A stretch of 64,000 nucleotides of DNA from Rhizobium brockwellii (GCF_000769405.2 NZ_CP053439.1:3654001-3718000); one strand, 5' to 3'. Counted from the first letter of the stretch, positions 35,190 through 45,876 are shown. The notes: generated by a model from the sequence alone, not told the origin. Numbers and translations are program-made.

Positions 35190-35280
35190 CTTGGCTGGCC
35201 TCGAACAGGCTTGACCGTGACGCCGCTTCGCGGCAGTCACTGGCATCCAAAATTGATCACCAAAAAACCAGGAGAACACG

Positions 35281-35544
35281 ATGTCTGATGCTCATGGCGT
35301 CGCCCGCGATCAGCTTCGCGCTTTCATCGAGCGCATTGAACGGCTGGAAGAAGAAAAGAAGACCATCGCCGACGACATCAAGGACGTCTATGGCGAGGCC
35401 AAGGGAATGGGCTTCGATACCAAGATCCTGAAGAAGGTCGTGGCGCTGCGCAAGAAGGACGAGCAGGAACGCATGGAAGAGGAAGCAATCCTCGACACCT
35501 ACCTGCTCGCGCTCGGCATGATCGAGTCGCCGCCGGAGGGCTGA
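35281..35544 (+). CDS. gapR: GapR-like DNA-binding protein (DUF2312)
   Basis: An 87-residue helical protein of the DUF2312 / UPF0335 family. In Caulobacter the homologue GapR binds overtwisted DNA ahead of replication and transcription complexes and helps topoisomerases. Conserved marks are [30 protein letters not shown] and K-K-V-V-A-L-R-K, then E-E-A-I-L-D-T-Y-L. Length matches GapR. AGGAG lies just upstream of the ATG, and a strong terminator follows. The role in this organism is by homology. Confidence 0.88.
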   Translation: MSDAHGVARDQLRAFIERIERLEEEKKTIADDIKDVYGEAKGMGFDTKILKKVVALRKKDEQERMEEEAILDTYLLALGMIESPPEG

Positions 35545-35568
35545 TCCGCTCACATCGCCGATATCGAC

Positions 35569-35600
35569 AAGCCGCCGAGCCTTTCGGCGGCTTTTCTTTT
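35569..35600 (+). terminator. Rho-independent terminator of gapR
   Basis: AAGCCGCCGA (35569-35578), a 5-nt loop and TCGGCGGCTT (35584-35593) form a 10-bp stem followed by TTCTTTT. Confidence 0.85.
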
Positions 35601-35650
35601 GCGCGCCATGCGCAAGGCGGGACGGCCATCTTCCCCGATCGAAACAGCAA

Positions 35651-35684
35651 AAAGAAAAACCGCCGGATCGCTCCGGCGGTTTTC
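35651..35684 (-). terminator. Rho-independent terminator of the DUF882 gene
   Basis: AAAACCGCCGGA (35656-35667) and TCCGGCGGTTTT (35672-35683) form a 12-bp stem. On the minus strand the run TTTTTCTTTTT follows, just after the gene at 35706. Confidence 0.85.
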
Positions 35685-35705
35685 GATATTCCGTAATCGG
35701 CAGGC

Positions 35706-37553
35706 TCAGTTCATGTTGAACTTGCGCACTTCCATGAAGTTCACAGCCGTGCCGCTGAAGCGGGCCGGATCGACCGAAGCGGTCTTAATGTTAAAGCCCT
35801 CGGCATAGACGGCGGTCGGCTGGGCGCGCATCGTCTGGCTGACGAACCGCGGCGCCTTGACCTGCTTGGAAGCCATTTCCAGGCGGGCATTGGTGAGCGC
35901 CCACTGCGATATCATCTTTTCCGTGAGCTTCGGTTCGGTGCGAACCGTCGTGCGGCTGGCATCCGCTGCTGCGGCTTCCTTATGCGTCGGGCGACCACCC
36001 TTGGCAGGAAGCCCCTGCGCCACGGCGCTTTCGGCAGCCGGTTCGTCGAAGCCGTCGCCAAAGCTTGCCGACTTGGTCATCGGCGCCAATGCTGCGAGTT
36101 CGAGCGGCGGCTTTGCGGCAGGCGCCTTTTGCGTCATCGCGGCGTTGATCGCCTGCTCAACCGTCTGCGGCGGCGCCTTCGACGCGATCTGGCTTTCCCC
36201 TTCGTTCCGCTGCTGGTCGAGCGCATCGGCCACGGCGGGAGACAGTGCGTCCTGATCGGCCTCGTCGGCCTCTGCTTCCGGATCGGCCTCGGCCGCGGCA
36301 AGAAGGTTCTCGGCAACGGAAGGGCGTTCGATTGGCGTCGGAACCGGCAGCCCATTCGCGCCCGTCAGCACGGGATCGGCCAATGCAACCTCAGCATCGC
36401 CAGGCGCGCGGCGCTGGCCGAGAAGCGAGGGAACCGGAATGCTGTAGGCGCTGAGATCGGCGAAATGCTGCGGCTGGGCCTGATCCGCCGGAAGGGCCGC
36501 GGCAAGAGCCTGCTGTGCGGCATTACCCGAAGGCGGCGCGACGAGCGCGCTCGCCACTTCGCTGCCCGTCGGCTGGTTGCTGAATGCCGGGCGCACCTGC
36601 GGCACCGGCGCGTTCAGATCGGCGACTTCGGTCTGCTGCGGCTCGGCAGGAGCAGCAGGCTCGGCCTTAGGCGGCGTCGCCTTGGCGACGGCAACAGGCG
36701 TGGAATCGTCCGACTCGTCTTCCTGCTCGTCCGCTCCGCCGCCGAAGAGTGCTTCGAACAGCGTCTTATGCTTCGGCGCCGATTCGGAAGCGCTGGCGAT
36801 CTCGATCTGCGTGCCGCTGACGCGGCGCTTGTAGTCGGCCATTGCCTGCTGATAACCCGGCAGCGGTTTGCCATCGGCCGGAATATGGATGGTGTTGCCG
36901 TTCGGGAAGAGCCGGACAAGCTCGTCGCGGCTCATGCGCGGCCAGGCGCGAACGCCGCCGACATCCATATGAACGAAGGGCGAACCCGATTTCGGATAGA
37001 AGCCGACGCCGCCCACCTGCATCTTCATGCCGATGCCGCGCAGCGTCGCCAGCTTGACGTCGGGAATGAAGAAGTCCATCGCCTTGCCGAGCATATGCTG
37101 GCTCTTTTCGGCGACGCCGGAATTGCGCGAACGGCCGCGCAGCATCTCGTTGGTTCCCGGCGAACGGAAACCGCAGACGACGTTGATGTAGTCCCTCGAA
37201 CCGCTCTGGCGATAGACTTCCCAGATCAGGTCGAACAGGCGCGGGTCCATCTTCGTCGGTTGGTTCTTGCGCCAGTCGCGCAGGAAGCGGTTCAGCTGCT
37301 CCAGACCCTTAGGGTCGAACTTGCCGTTACGCTTGTAGGTGATGACGGCCTTTTCGCCGGTATGAATGAAATAGAGCTTGAGGCTGCGGGTGTCGCCCGC
37401 TGCCTGCGAAGGCGTACCAACGAATACCGGTGAGGAAACCGCCAGCACAAGAAGGGCGGCCGCTACCGTCCTTATTGCCTTTCCGCAAATGTCGGCGCAC
37501 AACAAACGCCAGCTCAAGCGCGAAGGCTTGGAATTCCCATTCAGATTCGGCAA
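35706..37553 (-). CDS. DUF882 (M15-like peptidase) protein with long disordered tail
   Basis: A 615-residue protein with a signal sequence (R-T-V-A-A-A-L-L-V-L-A-V-S-S) and a DUF882 domain at about residues 55-225. This domain belongs to the zinc peptidase M15 group that includes cell-wall endopeptidases. Likely zinc ligands are H153 and D160 in SQHMLGKAMDF and H195 in FVHMDVG. Residues from about 250 onward are Ala/Pro/Glu-rich and low in complexity, so probably disordered. The start appears to be TTG at 37553, with GGGGATCGAG upstream; no ATG is near. A role in peptidoglycan remodelling is by family. Confidence 0.85.
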   Translation of the reverse strand: MPNLNGNSKPSRLSWRLLCADICGKAIRTVAAALLVLAVSSPVFVGTPSQAAGDTRSLKLYFIHTGEKAVITYKRNGKFDPKGLEQLNRFLRDWRKNQPTKMDPRLFDLIWEVYRQSGSRDYINVVCGFRSPGTNEMLRGRSRNSGVAEKSQHMLGKAMDFFIPDVKLATLRGIGMKMQVGGVGFYPKSGSPFVHMDVGGVRAWPRMSRDELVRLFPNGNTIHIPADGKPLPGYQQAMADYKRRVSGTQIEIASASESAPKHKTLFEALFGGGADEQEDESDDSTPVAVAKATPPKAEPAAPAEPQQTEVADLNAPVPQVRPAFSNQPTGSEVASALVAPPSGNAAQQALAAALPADQAQPQHFADLSAYSIPVPSLLGQRRAPGDAEVALADPVLTGANGLPVPTPIERPSVAENLLAAAEADPEAEADEADQDALSPAVADALDQQRNEGESQIASKAPPQTVEQAINAAMTQKAPAAKPPLELAALAPMTKSASFGDGFDEPAAESAVAQGLPAKGGRPTHKEAAAADASRTTVRTEPKLTEKMISQWALTNARLEMASKQVKAPRFVSQTMRAQPTAVYAEGFNIKTASVDPARFSGTAVNFMEVRKFNMN

Positions 37554-37707
37554 CTCGATCCCCGTCAGACAGACAATGTCCCGTACTGTCTCAGATGACT
37601 GTCAAATGCGGTCACACGATGGCAAAAATGCCACACATGATCAACCTTTTCTTTACATAGTGAACGCGCCACTAACAAGTGGTTTATGACTAGTAACAAA
37701 ACGTGGT

Positions 37708-37731
37708 TGCCTTAATCTTAATGAAAAGCGA

Positions 37732-37738
<7 letters not shown>
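37708..37738 (-). terminator. Weak AT-rich hairpin at end of sigma54 regulator gene
   Basis: CTTAATC (37711-37717) and GATTAAG (37730-37736) form a 7-bp stem that overlaps the stop codon of the regulator. It is a modest terminator candidate. Confidence 0.35.
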
Positions 37739-39279
<1,541 letters not shown>

Positions 39280-39590
39280 TGTCGCCTCACTTCATGCGAA
39301 ACCATAAAGCGCACTCTGACAGGAAGGCTTGAACATCCAGTTTTGAGAAACAATTGCATTTTAACGATTGGAACGGGTCATTTTCGTGCCGAAGCGACGC
39401 CTTTCATGCGCCGAAAACCCCTTGATGCGAGGCCTTCGCACGCTTACAGCGCCGCGCGTCTTTTCAGACGCGCAAAGGACGCTGTAACACTTTGAATCGA
39501 CGCATCGTGTTTTCCGAAAATCGATTCCGATTTTCGGGCCGATGCGGTAGACAATCAGACCTGTTATGAAAGTGGAGAGGAATTGCGTCC
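39280..39590. other. 311-nt gap with family-2 repeat, no gene seen
   Basis: Between the sigma54 regulator and pepF. Apart from the palindromic repeat at 39445-39546 I see no reading frame with a credible start or any RNA gene. The pepF start is preceded by GGAGAGGAATTG. Confidence 0.6.
39445..39546. repeat. Palindromic repeat, family 2
   Basis: TACAGCGCCGCGCGTCTTTT then CAGACGCGCAAAGGACGCTG and TAACACTTTGAATC, followed by a second hairpin built from CCGAAAATCG and CGATTTTCGG-type arms (39513-39538). It is the same module as at 27589-27688 in the opposite orientation, with a different attached hairpin. Confidence 0.88.
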
Positions 39591-41447
39591 ATGAAAATCA
39601 AGCTCCCGCACGCCGGCTTTCTTTTATCTCCAGCTGTGCCAGCTGGGGCCGCCGACCCGGCGCTCGGCGATCTGCCGGTCTGGAAGCTACAGGATCTTTA
39701 TCCCTCCGCTACCTCCACCGCCTTCGTCGCCGACATGGAAAAGGCCGGCAAGGCCGCAATCGCCTTTGAAGAAAAGTGGAAGAGCAAACTCACGGAGGCG
39801 GCGGCGAAGACCGGCGCTGAGGGCATCGGCGCGGCCCTGAAGGAATATGAGGCGCTGGACGACATCATCGGCCGCCTCGGCTCCTTTGCCGGCCTTACCT
39901 ATTTCTCCGACACCACCAACCCGACAAACGGCAAGCTCTATGGCGACGTACAGGCCAAGATTACCGAATTTTCCGGCCATCTCCTGTTTTTCGCGCTGGA
40001 ACTGAATCGCATCGACGACGCGGTGATAGACGCCTGCATCGCGAATGATCCCGCCGCTGGGCACTATCGTCCTTGGCTGCTCGACCTCAGGAAGGATAAG
40101 CCCTACCAGCTCGACGACAGGCTGGAACAGCTCTTCCTCGAGAAGTCGATGACATCGGCCGCCGCCTTCAACCGCCTCTTCGACGAAACCATGGCGGAAC
40201 TTCGCTACGACATCGATGGCGAGAAAGTGCCGCTCGAAGTGGCGCTGAACAGGCTGCAGGAAAAGGATCCTGAGGCGCGCCGCAAGGCGGCCATGGCGCT
40301 CGCTGAAACCTTCAAGGCGAATATCCGCACCTTCACGCTGATCACCAACACGCTTGCCAAGGACAAGGAGATCGCCGACCGCTGGCGCGGCTTCGAGGAC
40401 ATCGCCGACAGCCGCCACCTGGCAAACCGTGTCGAGCGCGAGGTCGTCGATGCGCTGGCCGCGGCCGTCCGCGAAGCCTATCCCCGCCTTTCGCATCGCT
40501 ATTACAAGATGAAGGCGAAATGGCTCGGCATGGAGCAGATGAATTTCTGGGACCGCAACGCGCCCCTTCCGGAAACCTCCAGCGCCATCATCTCCTGGCC
40601 GGAGGCGAAGGATACGGTGCTGTCGGCTTATTGCAATTTTGCCCCGGAGATGGCTGATATCGCCAGGCGCTTCTTCGACGAACAATGGATCGATGCCCCG
40701 GTCCGTCCCGGCAAGGCGCCAGGCGCCTTCGCCCATCCGACGGTTCCCTCGGCCCATCCCTATGTGCTCGTCAATTACATGGGCAAGCCGCGCGACGTGA
40801 TGACGCTTGCCCATGAACTCGGGCACGGTGTGCATCAGGTTCTCGCCGGCGCACAAGGGGCACTGATGTGCCAGACGCCGCTGACGCTTGCCGAAACCGC
40901 GTCGGTCTTCGGCGAGATGCTGACCTTCCGCGCGCTGCTGGAAAAGACCACCGACAAACGCGAGCGCAAGGCGATGCTTGCCCAGAAAGTCGAGGACATG
41001 ATCAACACGGTCGTGCGCCAGATCGCCTTCTATGAATTCGAGCGCAAGCTCCACACCGCCCGCAAATCAGGTGAACTGACGGCCGACGACATCGGCGAAC
41101 TCTGGCTCTCCGTCCAGTCGGAAAGCCTCGGGCCGGCGATCAGCATTTCCGAGGGATACGAGACCTACTGGGCTTATATCCCCCATTTCATCCACTCGCC
41201 CTTTTATGTCTACGCCTATGCCTTCGGCGATTGCCTGGTAAATTCGCTCTATGCCGTCTACCAGAAAGCCGAGAAGGGCTTCCAGGAGAAGTATTTCGAA
41301 CTGCTGAGGGCCGGCGGCACCAAGCATCACTCGGAACTGCTGAAGCCTTTCGGCCTCGACGCCACCGATCCGTCCTTCTGGAGCCAGGGCCTGTCGATGA
41401 TCGAAGGGCTGATCGATGAGCTGGAAGCGTTAGATAGAGCGGCCTGA
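39591..41447 (+). CDS. pepF: Oligoendopeptidase F (M3 zinc metallopeptidase)
   Basis: A 618-residue M3B peptidase that cleaves short peptides, probably in the cytoplasm. The zinc motif H-E-L-G-H is at 408-412, with the third ligand a glutamate in TLAETASVFGEM downstream, so the site is complete. The C-terminal Y-P/Y-x-Y substrate region (HSPFYVYAYAFGDCLVNSLY) is present. Length is normal. A hydrophobic stretch at the start (about residues 8-20) is mild and could be a false signal. It is followed by the pabB-pabC pair after 87 nt on the same strand. Confidence 0.96.
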   Translation: MKIKLPHAGFLLSPAVPAGAADPALGDLPVWKLQDLYPSATSTAFVADMEKAGKAAIAFEEKWKSKLTEAAAKTGAEGIGAALKEYEALDDIIGRLGSFAGLTYFSDTTNPTNGKLYGDVQAKITEFSGHLLFFALELNRIDDAVIDACIANDPAAGHYRPWLLDLRKDKPYQLDDRLEQLFLEKSMTSAAAFNRLFDETMAELRYDIDGEKVPLEVALNRLQEKDPEARRKAAMALAETFKANIRTFTLITNTLAKDKEIADRWRGFEDIADSRHLANRVEREVVDALAAAVREAYPRLSHRYYKMKAKWLGMEQMNFWDRNAPLPETSSAIISWPEAKDTVLSAYCNFAPEMADIARRFFDEQWIDAPVRPGKAPGAFAHPTVPSAHPYVLVNYMGKPRDVMTLAHELGHGVHQVLAGAQGALMCQTPLTLAETASVFGEMLTFRALLEKTTDKRERKAMLAQKVEDMINTVVRQIAFYEFERKLHTARKSGELTADDIGELWLSVQSESLGPAISISEGYETYWAYIPHFIHSPFYVYAYAFGDCLVNSLYAVYQKAEKGFQEKYFELLRAGGTKHHSELLKPFGLDATDPSFWSQGLSMIEGLIDELEALDRAA

Positions 41448-41534
41448 TCAGCCCTGTCCCCACGCTCTTCCCGCATGCGAGAAGAGGTGCCGGCAGGCGG
41501 ACGAGGGATCGCGCTCCAAGAAAAGACGCCGCCG

Positions 41535-42695
41535 ATGGCCGAAACCCAACCCACTATTCTCTTCCGCGACGACGTGACCGGACAGGTGATGCTCTTTGCC
41601 GAGCCGGCAGAGATCATCGTTGCCAGGACGCGCGCCGAGTTCTTTGCAGGCCTTGCCCGGATGGAGCAGGCCAAGGCCGCAGGCAAATGGCTTGCCGGCT
41701 ACATGGCCTATGAGGCCGGATACCTCTTCGAGGAAAAACTCGCTCCCTTCGCCAGGGAACATCGCGACACCCCGCTCATCTGTTTCGGCGTCTTCGACGC
41801 TCCGCAGCCGGATACGCATCCGCTTGCCCAGCCAAAACAGCGCCTCGAAAACGAGGAATTCCTCACCGCTCCGAAAGCCGCCTGGGATTTCCCTATATAT
41901 AAGGAGCGCTTCGACCGCCTCCACCAGCACCTACGGCTCGGCGACGCCTATCAGGCGAACCTCACCATGCCGGTCGAGGCCCGCTGGAACGGCGATCCCC
42001 GTGCCGCCTTCTGGTCGCTGATCGAACGCCAGCCGGTTAAATACGGCGCACTGGTCGATCTCGGCGGCCCAATTATCCTTTCGCGTTCGCCCGAACTTTT
42101 CTTCCGCACCGATGAACAGGGCTGGATCGAGACCCATCCGATGAAGGGCACGGCAAAACGCGGCACGACTGCCGCCGAGGATGCCGAGATCATCGAGGCG
42201 ATGCGCAGCGATATCAAGACGCAGGCGGAAAACCGCATGATCGTCGATCTGCTGCGCAACGATATCTCCCGCATCACCGAGGTCGGCACGCTCGACGTCC
42301 CGAAGCTCTTCGACATCGAGACCTATCCGACCGTCCACCAGATGGTGAGCCATGTCCAGGCAAGGCTCCGCCCCGATCTTTCGATCCGCGACATCTTCTC
42401 CGCACTCTTCCCCTGCGGTTCGATCACCGGCGCGCCAAAGATGCGGGCAATGGAAATCCTCCATGCGCTCGAGGATGCCCCGCGCGACGCCTATTGCGGC
42501 GCGATCGGCATGATCTCGCCCACCGGCGCCATGCGTTTCTCCGTCGCCATCCGCACCATCACGCTTTTTGAGGGCGGCAGGGCCGTCTTCAATGTCGGCG
42601 GCGGCATCGTCTTCGATTCGACCGCCGAGGCCGAATATGAGGAATGCCTGCTCAAGGCCCGCTTCGCTGTCGGCGACCAATGGATTGCGCGATGA
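41535..42695 (+). CDS. pabB: Aminodeoxychorismate synthase component I
   Basis: This enzyme makes 4-amino-4-deoxychorismate from chorismate for folate synthesis. The 386-residue product has the chorismate-binding signature: H-P-M-K-G-T-A-K-R, then E-N-R-M-I-V-D-L-L-R-N-D, C-G-S-I-T-G-A-P-K and the final G-G-G-I-V segment. It lacks the glutamine amidotransferase subunit, as usual for component I. I take the ATG at 41535 (M-A-E-T-Q-P-T) over one 20 codons upstream. It overlaps pabC by 4 nt. Confidence 0.95.
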   Translation: MAETQPTILFRDDVTGQVMLFAEPAEIIVARTRAEFFAGLARMEQAKAAGKWLAGYMAYEAGYLFEEKLAPFAREHRDTPLICFGVFDAPQPDTHPLAQPKQRLENEEFLTAPKAAWDFPIYKERFDRLHQHLRLGDAYQANLTMPVEARWNGDPRAAFWSLIERQPVKYGALVDLGGPIILSRSPELFFRTDEQGWIETHPMKGTAKRGTTAAEDAEIIEAMRSDIKTQAENRMIVDLLRNDISRITEVGTLDVPKLFDIETYPTVHQMVSHVQARLRPDLSIRDIFSALFPCGSITGAPKMRAMEILHALEDAPRDAYCGAIGMISPTGAMRFSVAIRTITLFEGGRAVFNVGGGIVFDSTAEAEYEECLLKARFAVGDQWIAR

Positions 42696-43321
42696 TCGAT
42701 TTTTCGCTGATCGAGACGCTGCGCTGGCAGCCTGGCGAGGGCTTCATCCGGCTGCGGCTGCATCTCGCCCGGCTTTCCCGCTCCGCCCGTCGCCTTGGAT
42801 TCCCGCAGCCGACCGCCGCGGCAGCGAAGCTCGAAGCAGCCGTTGCAGATGCCGCCGGTCCGCGCCGCATCCGCCTGACCTTCGACGCGCAAGGCCATAT
42901 CGAAATAACGAGTGCCGCCTTCGTTCCGTTGGCACCGGACACGGTCTGGACCGTCCGTTTCGCCGAGACTCGCCTCGATTCCGCCGACACGCTGCTCCGC
43001 GTCAAGACCACGCGCCGTGCCGTCTACGAGGCCGCACGCGCCGAATACAGGCCTGATGAGGCCGATGAAGTCATCCTTTTGAACGAACGCGGCGAAGTCT
43101 GCGAGGGCACCATCACCTCGATCTTCCTGGACGATGGAACCGGTATCCTCCGCACCCCGCCCATCTCCTGCGGCCTGCTTGCCGGCGTGCTGCGGACCGA
43201 GCTCATCTGCCGGCGCCAGGCCCGTGTCGGCCGCATCACGCTTGCCGATCTCGATGCCGGCACGTTTTATATCGGCAACTCGCTGCGCGGCCTGATCCGC
43301 GCAAACCTCGTCAGGAGCTGA
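42692..43321 (+). CDS. pabC: Aminodeoxychorismate lyase-like (class IV aminotransferase fold)
   Basis: A 209-residue PLP enzyme of class IV aminotransferases. It begins M-I-D-F-S-L-I-E-T-L-R-W and has the L-R-V-K-T-T-R-R-A-V-Y segment with the PLP lysine and E-V-I-L-L-N-E-R-G-E-V-C-E-G-T-I-T typical of the family. PabC converts aminodeoxychorismate to 4-aminobenzoate and pyruvate. It is shorter than most PabC proteins (about 270), as in many rhizobial homologues. Starting inside the pabB stop codon supports this role over D-amino acid transamination. Confidence 0.88.
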   Translation: MIDFSLIETLRWQPGEGFIRLRLHLARLSRSARRLGFPQPTAAAAKLEAAVADAAGPRRIRLTFDAQGHIEITSAAFVPLAPDTVWTVRFAETRLDSADTLLRVKTTRRAVYEAARAEYRPDEADEVILLNERGEVCEGTITSIFLDDGTGILRTPPISCGLLAGVLRTELICRRQARVGRITLADLDAGTFYIGNSLRGLIRANLVRS

Positions 43322-43323
43322 CC

Positions 43324-43608
43324 ATGTTCATTCTCTCCCTCACCTATGTGAAACCCAACGATGAAGCCGACAGGCACATGGAGCCACACATGGCCTGGGT
43401 GAAAGAGGGTTATGCCAAGGGCTGGTTTCTGGCTTCCGGCCGCAAGGTGCCGCGTACCGGCGGCGTCATCCTCGCGATCGGCGAGCGCGCCGCGATTGAG
43501 GCCTATGTCGCCGCCGATCCCTTCACCCTCCATGGCATCGCCGAATACGACATCACCGAGCTTGCCGTCACGACGGCGGTCGAAGGACTGGAAATCCTGA
43601 AGGGCTGA
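43324..43608 (+). CDS. YciI-like protein
   Basis: A 94-residue protein of the YciI-like family (dimeric alpha+beta barrel). It begins M-F-I-L-S-L-T-Y-V-K-P and has H-M-A-W-V-K-E-G-Y-A-K-G and A-A-D-P-F-T-L-H-G-I-A-E-Y, where His and Asp are the presumed active residues. YciI-like proteins are linked to ligand binding or small enzymatic steps, but few have known roles. It lies 2 nt after pabC and so shares the folate operon. Confidence 0.88.
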   Translation: MFILSLTYVKPNDEADRHMEPHMAWVKEGYAKGWFLASGRKVPRTGGVILAIGERAAIEAYVAADPFTLHGIAEYDITELAVTTAVEGLEILKG

Positions 43609-43625
43609 ATTTAGAGGAGCCGATC

Positions 43626-43820
43626 ATGGATGATCTCGCAGCCCATCTGAAAGAGCTCGAATCCACGCGGGCTGCCGATCCCCAGGACGGTTTCGCCGCC
43701 CTATCGCCGCTCGATATTTGGCCTTTCCCCGTCAACGCTCTTTATTGTGACGTCGTTTTATGGTTAGAGCCGGTCACCTCGCACTCTCTGCGGCAATTTC
43801 AAAACAATTCTTCGGGCTGA
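43626..43820 (+). CDS. Small uncharacterised protein, possibly truncated
   Basis: A 64-codon reading frame with GAGGAG well placed before the ATG and 17 nt after the YciI-like gene. The first half (M-D-D-L-A-A-H-L-K-E-L-E) is acidic and helical; the second half is compositionally different and AT-richer, running into what should be the promoter of the next gene. I recognise no family. It may be a decayed or shortened gene, or not a gene at all. Confidence 0.4.
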   Translation: MDDLAAHLKELESTRAADPQDGFAALSPLDIWPFPVNALYCDVVLWLEPVTSHSLRQFQNNSSG

Positions 43821-43851
43821 ACGCCTTCGTCCCCTTCCACAGGAGAAAAGA

Positions 43852-45303
43852 ATGACGGAACAGAATTATCCGGTATATGCCGAAATTACCGGTCCGATCG
43901 TAATGATTGGCTTTGGCTCCATCGGCCGCGGCACCCTGCCCCTGATCGAGCGCCATTTCAAATTCGACAAGAGCCGGATGGTCGTCATCGACCCTCGTGA
44001 AGAGCCTTCCGACATGGAGATCCTGAAGAAGCACGGTGTTCGCCACATCAAGGAATATGTCACCAAGGACAATTACAAGGAACTGCTGAAGCCGCTGCTG
44101 ACGGAAGGCGAAGGTCAGGGTTTCTGCGTCAACCTCTCGGTCGACACCTCCTCGCTCGACATCATCAAGCTCTGCCGTAAACTCGACGTTCCCTATGTCG
44201 ACACCGTCGTCGAGCCCTGGCTCGGCTTCTATTTCGACAAAGGCATGAGCAATGCCGACCGCACCAACTATGCGCTGCGCGAAACCATGCGCAAGGAAAA
44301 GGCGAAGAACCCGGGCGGTGCCACCGCCGTCTCCACCTGCGGCGCCAATCCGGGCATGGTCTCCTGGTTCGTCAAGCAGGCGCTCGTCAACCTCGCCAAC
44401 GACATCGGCCTCAAGTTCGAGGAGCCGGACCAGCACGATCGCGAAGGCTGGGCAAAGCTGATGAAGAAGGTCGGCGTCAAGGGCATTCACATCGCCGAGC
44501 GCGACACCCAGCGCACCAAGCATCCGAAGCCGCTCAACGTCTTCTGGAACACCTGGTCCGTCGAAGGCTTCATCTCTGAAGGCCTGCAGCCGGCTGAACT
44601 CGGCTGGGGCACGCATGAAGAGTGGATGCCGAAAAACGCCAAGAAGCACAAGAAGGGCAACAAGGCGGCGATCTACCTGGAGCAGCCGGGCGCCAACACC
44701 CGCGTGCGCACCTGGTGCCCGACGCCCGGCCCGCAATATGGCTTCCTCGTCACCCACAACGAGTCGATCTCGATCGCCGACTTTTTCACGGTCCGCGACA
44801 AGGACGGCGAAGTGACCTTCCGCCCGACCTGCCATTATGCCTACCATCCGGCCAACGACGCCGTGCTCTCGCTGCACGAGATGTTCGGCAATGGCGGTAC
44901 GCCGCAGCCGGTCCATCACGTTCTCGACGAGGACGAATTGGAGGATGGCATCGACGAACTCGGCGTCCTGCTCTACGGCCATGAGAAGAATGCCTACTGG
45001 TATGGCTCGCGCCTGTCGCTGGAAGAAACACGCCGCATCGCGCCCTATCAGAACGCTACCGGCCTGCAGGTGACCTCCGCCGTTCTCGCCGGCATGGTCT
45101 GGGCGCTGGAAAACCCGAATGCCGGCATCGTCGAAGCCGACGAGATCGATTACAAGCGCTGCCTCGAAGTGCAGATGCCTTATCTCGGCCCGGTCGAGGG
45201 CCACTACACCGATTGGACTCCGCTCGACGGCCGCCCGGGCCTCTTCCCCGAGGATATCGACACCAAGGATCCCTGGCAGTTCAGGAACATTCTCGTTCGC
45301 TGA
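43852..45303 (+). CDS. hss: Homospermidine synthase
   Basis: The enzyme makes homospermidine, a polyamine typical of rhizobia, from putrescine with NAD. The 483-residue protein is of normal length. The Rossmann motif G-F-G-S-I-G-R-G is near residues 18-25, and segments Y-V-D-T-V-V-E-P-W-L-G-F-Y and V-S-T-C-G-A-N-P-G-M-V-S-W-F are characteristic of the family. AGGAG precedes the ATG. A strong terminator follows the stop, so it is a single-gene unit. Confidence 0.96.
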   Translation: MTEQNYPVYAEITGPIVMIGFGSIGRGTLPLIERHFKFDKSRMVVIDPREEPSDMEILKKHGVRHIKEYVTKDNYKELLKPLLTEGEGQGFCVNLSVDTSSLDIIKLCRKLDVPYVDTVVEPWLGFYFDKGMSNADRTNYALRETMRKEKAKNPGGATAVSTCGANPGMVSWFVKQALVNLANDIGLKFEEPDQHDREGWAKLMKKVGVKGIHIAERDTQRTKHPKPLNVFWNTWSVEGFISEGLQPAELGWGTHEEWMPKNAKKHKKGNKAAIYLEQPGANTRVRTWCPTPGPQYGFLVTHNESISIADFFTVRDKDGEVTFRPTCHYAYHPANDAVLSLHEMFGNGGTPQPVHHVLDEDELEDGIDELGVLLYGHEKNAYWYGSRLSLEETRRIAPYQNATGLQVTSAVLAGMVWALENPNAGIVEADEIDYKRCLEVQMPYLGPVEGHYTDWTPLDGRPGLFPEDIDTKDPWQFRNILVR

Positions 45304-45325
45304 GATTGTCTGCACGGCTTTTGAC

Positions 45326-45353
45326 AATGCCCGCCGCAAGGCGGGCATTTTTG
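45326..45353 (+). terminator. Rho-independent terminator of hss
   Basis: AATGCCCGCC (45326-45335), GCAA loop, GGCGGGCATT (45340-45349), then TTTTG. A 10-bp perfect stem. Confidence 0.92.
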
Positions 45354-45475
45354 TAACGCCGGCTGTCTAAATGCCGCTCGCCGCCCCACCAAGGCTTGCC
45401 TTCACGCCGGGCGCGCGCCATGTTTTGCCCGAACTTGGCGGCTGTCCGCCGCGCCGATTCGCCGGGAGAAGCCTT

Positions 45476-45844
45476 ATGAAAATCAGAACTGGTCTCGTTC
45501 TTGTCGGTGCAGCGGCCGCTCTTGCCGCCTGCGTTTCATCGGAGCCGCGTCGCTTGCCGGTTGCAACCACGCCCGCCGCCACCGGCGTCGAAGGCAACTG
45601 GAGCGATCCGAACGGCATCGTTTCCACCTTCCAGGGCGGTAGCTTCACTACCCGCACCACCGACAGCAACCAGCTTCTTGCCTCGGGCACCTATATCAAT
45701 ACCTCACCGACCCTGGTCGAGATCAACATGACCTCACTGGTGCGCAAGACCCAGTCCAAGGTCAATTGCGCCCTCGTCAACCCGAGCCAGCTCAATTGCA
45801 CCTCCGATTCCGGCGCACAGTTCACGCTTTCCCGCCGCGGCTGA
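45476..45844 (+). CDS. omp10: Omp10-like outer-membrane lipoprotein
   Basis: A 122-residue lipoprotein. The signal peptide ends in the lipobox L-A-A-C with the lipid-bearing cysteine at residue 19. The mature part resembles Brucella Omp10: V-E-G-N-W-S-D-P-N-G-I, then Q-L-L-A-S-G-T-Y, and C-A-L-V-N-P-S-Q-L-N-C with two more cysteines. I chose the ATG at 45476, which gives the lipobox at the right distance; the upstream open frame overlaps the hss terminator region. It is probably anchored in the outer membrane. Confidence 0.87.
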   Translation: MKIRTGLVLVGAAAALAACVSSEPRRLPVATTPAATGVEGNWSDPNGIVSTFQGGSFTTRTTDSNQLLASGTYINTSPTLVEINMTSLVRKTQSKVNCALVNPSQLNCTSDSGAQFTLSRRG

Positions 45845-45876
45845 AAGATGCGGCGATAGGCTAGACTAAGCACACC

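Noticed and set aside
35982..37433. Plus-strand open frame of 483 codons opposite the DUF882 gene
   Set aside because: Shadow; very high Arg content and no domain, while the minus strand encodes a signal peptide and M15-like motifs.
37560..37680. TTGACA in the leader of the DUF882 gene as a sigma70 promoter
   Set aside because: No acceptable -10 box occurs at 16-18 nt from it, so I did not call a promoter.
43774..45348. Minus-strand open frame of 524 codons opposite hss
   Set aside because: Shadow of homospermidine synthase; it also runs through the hss terminator.
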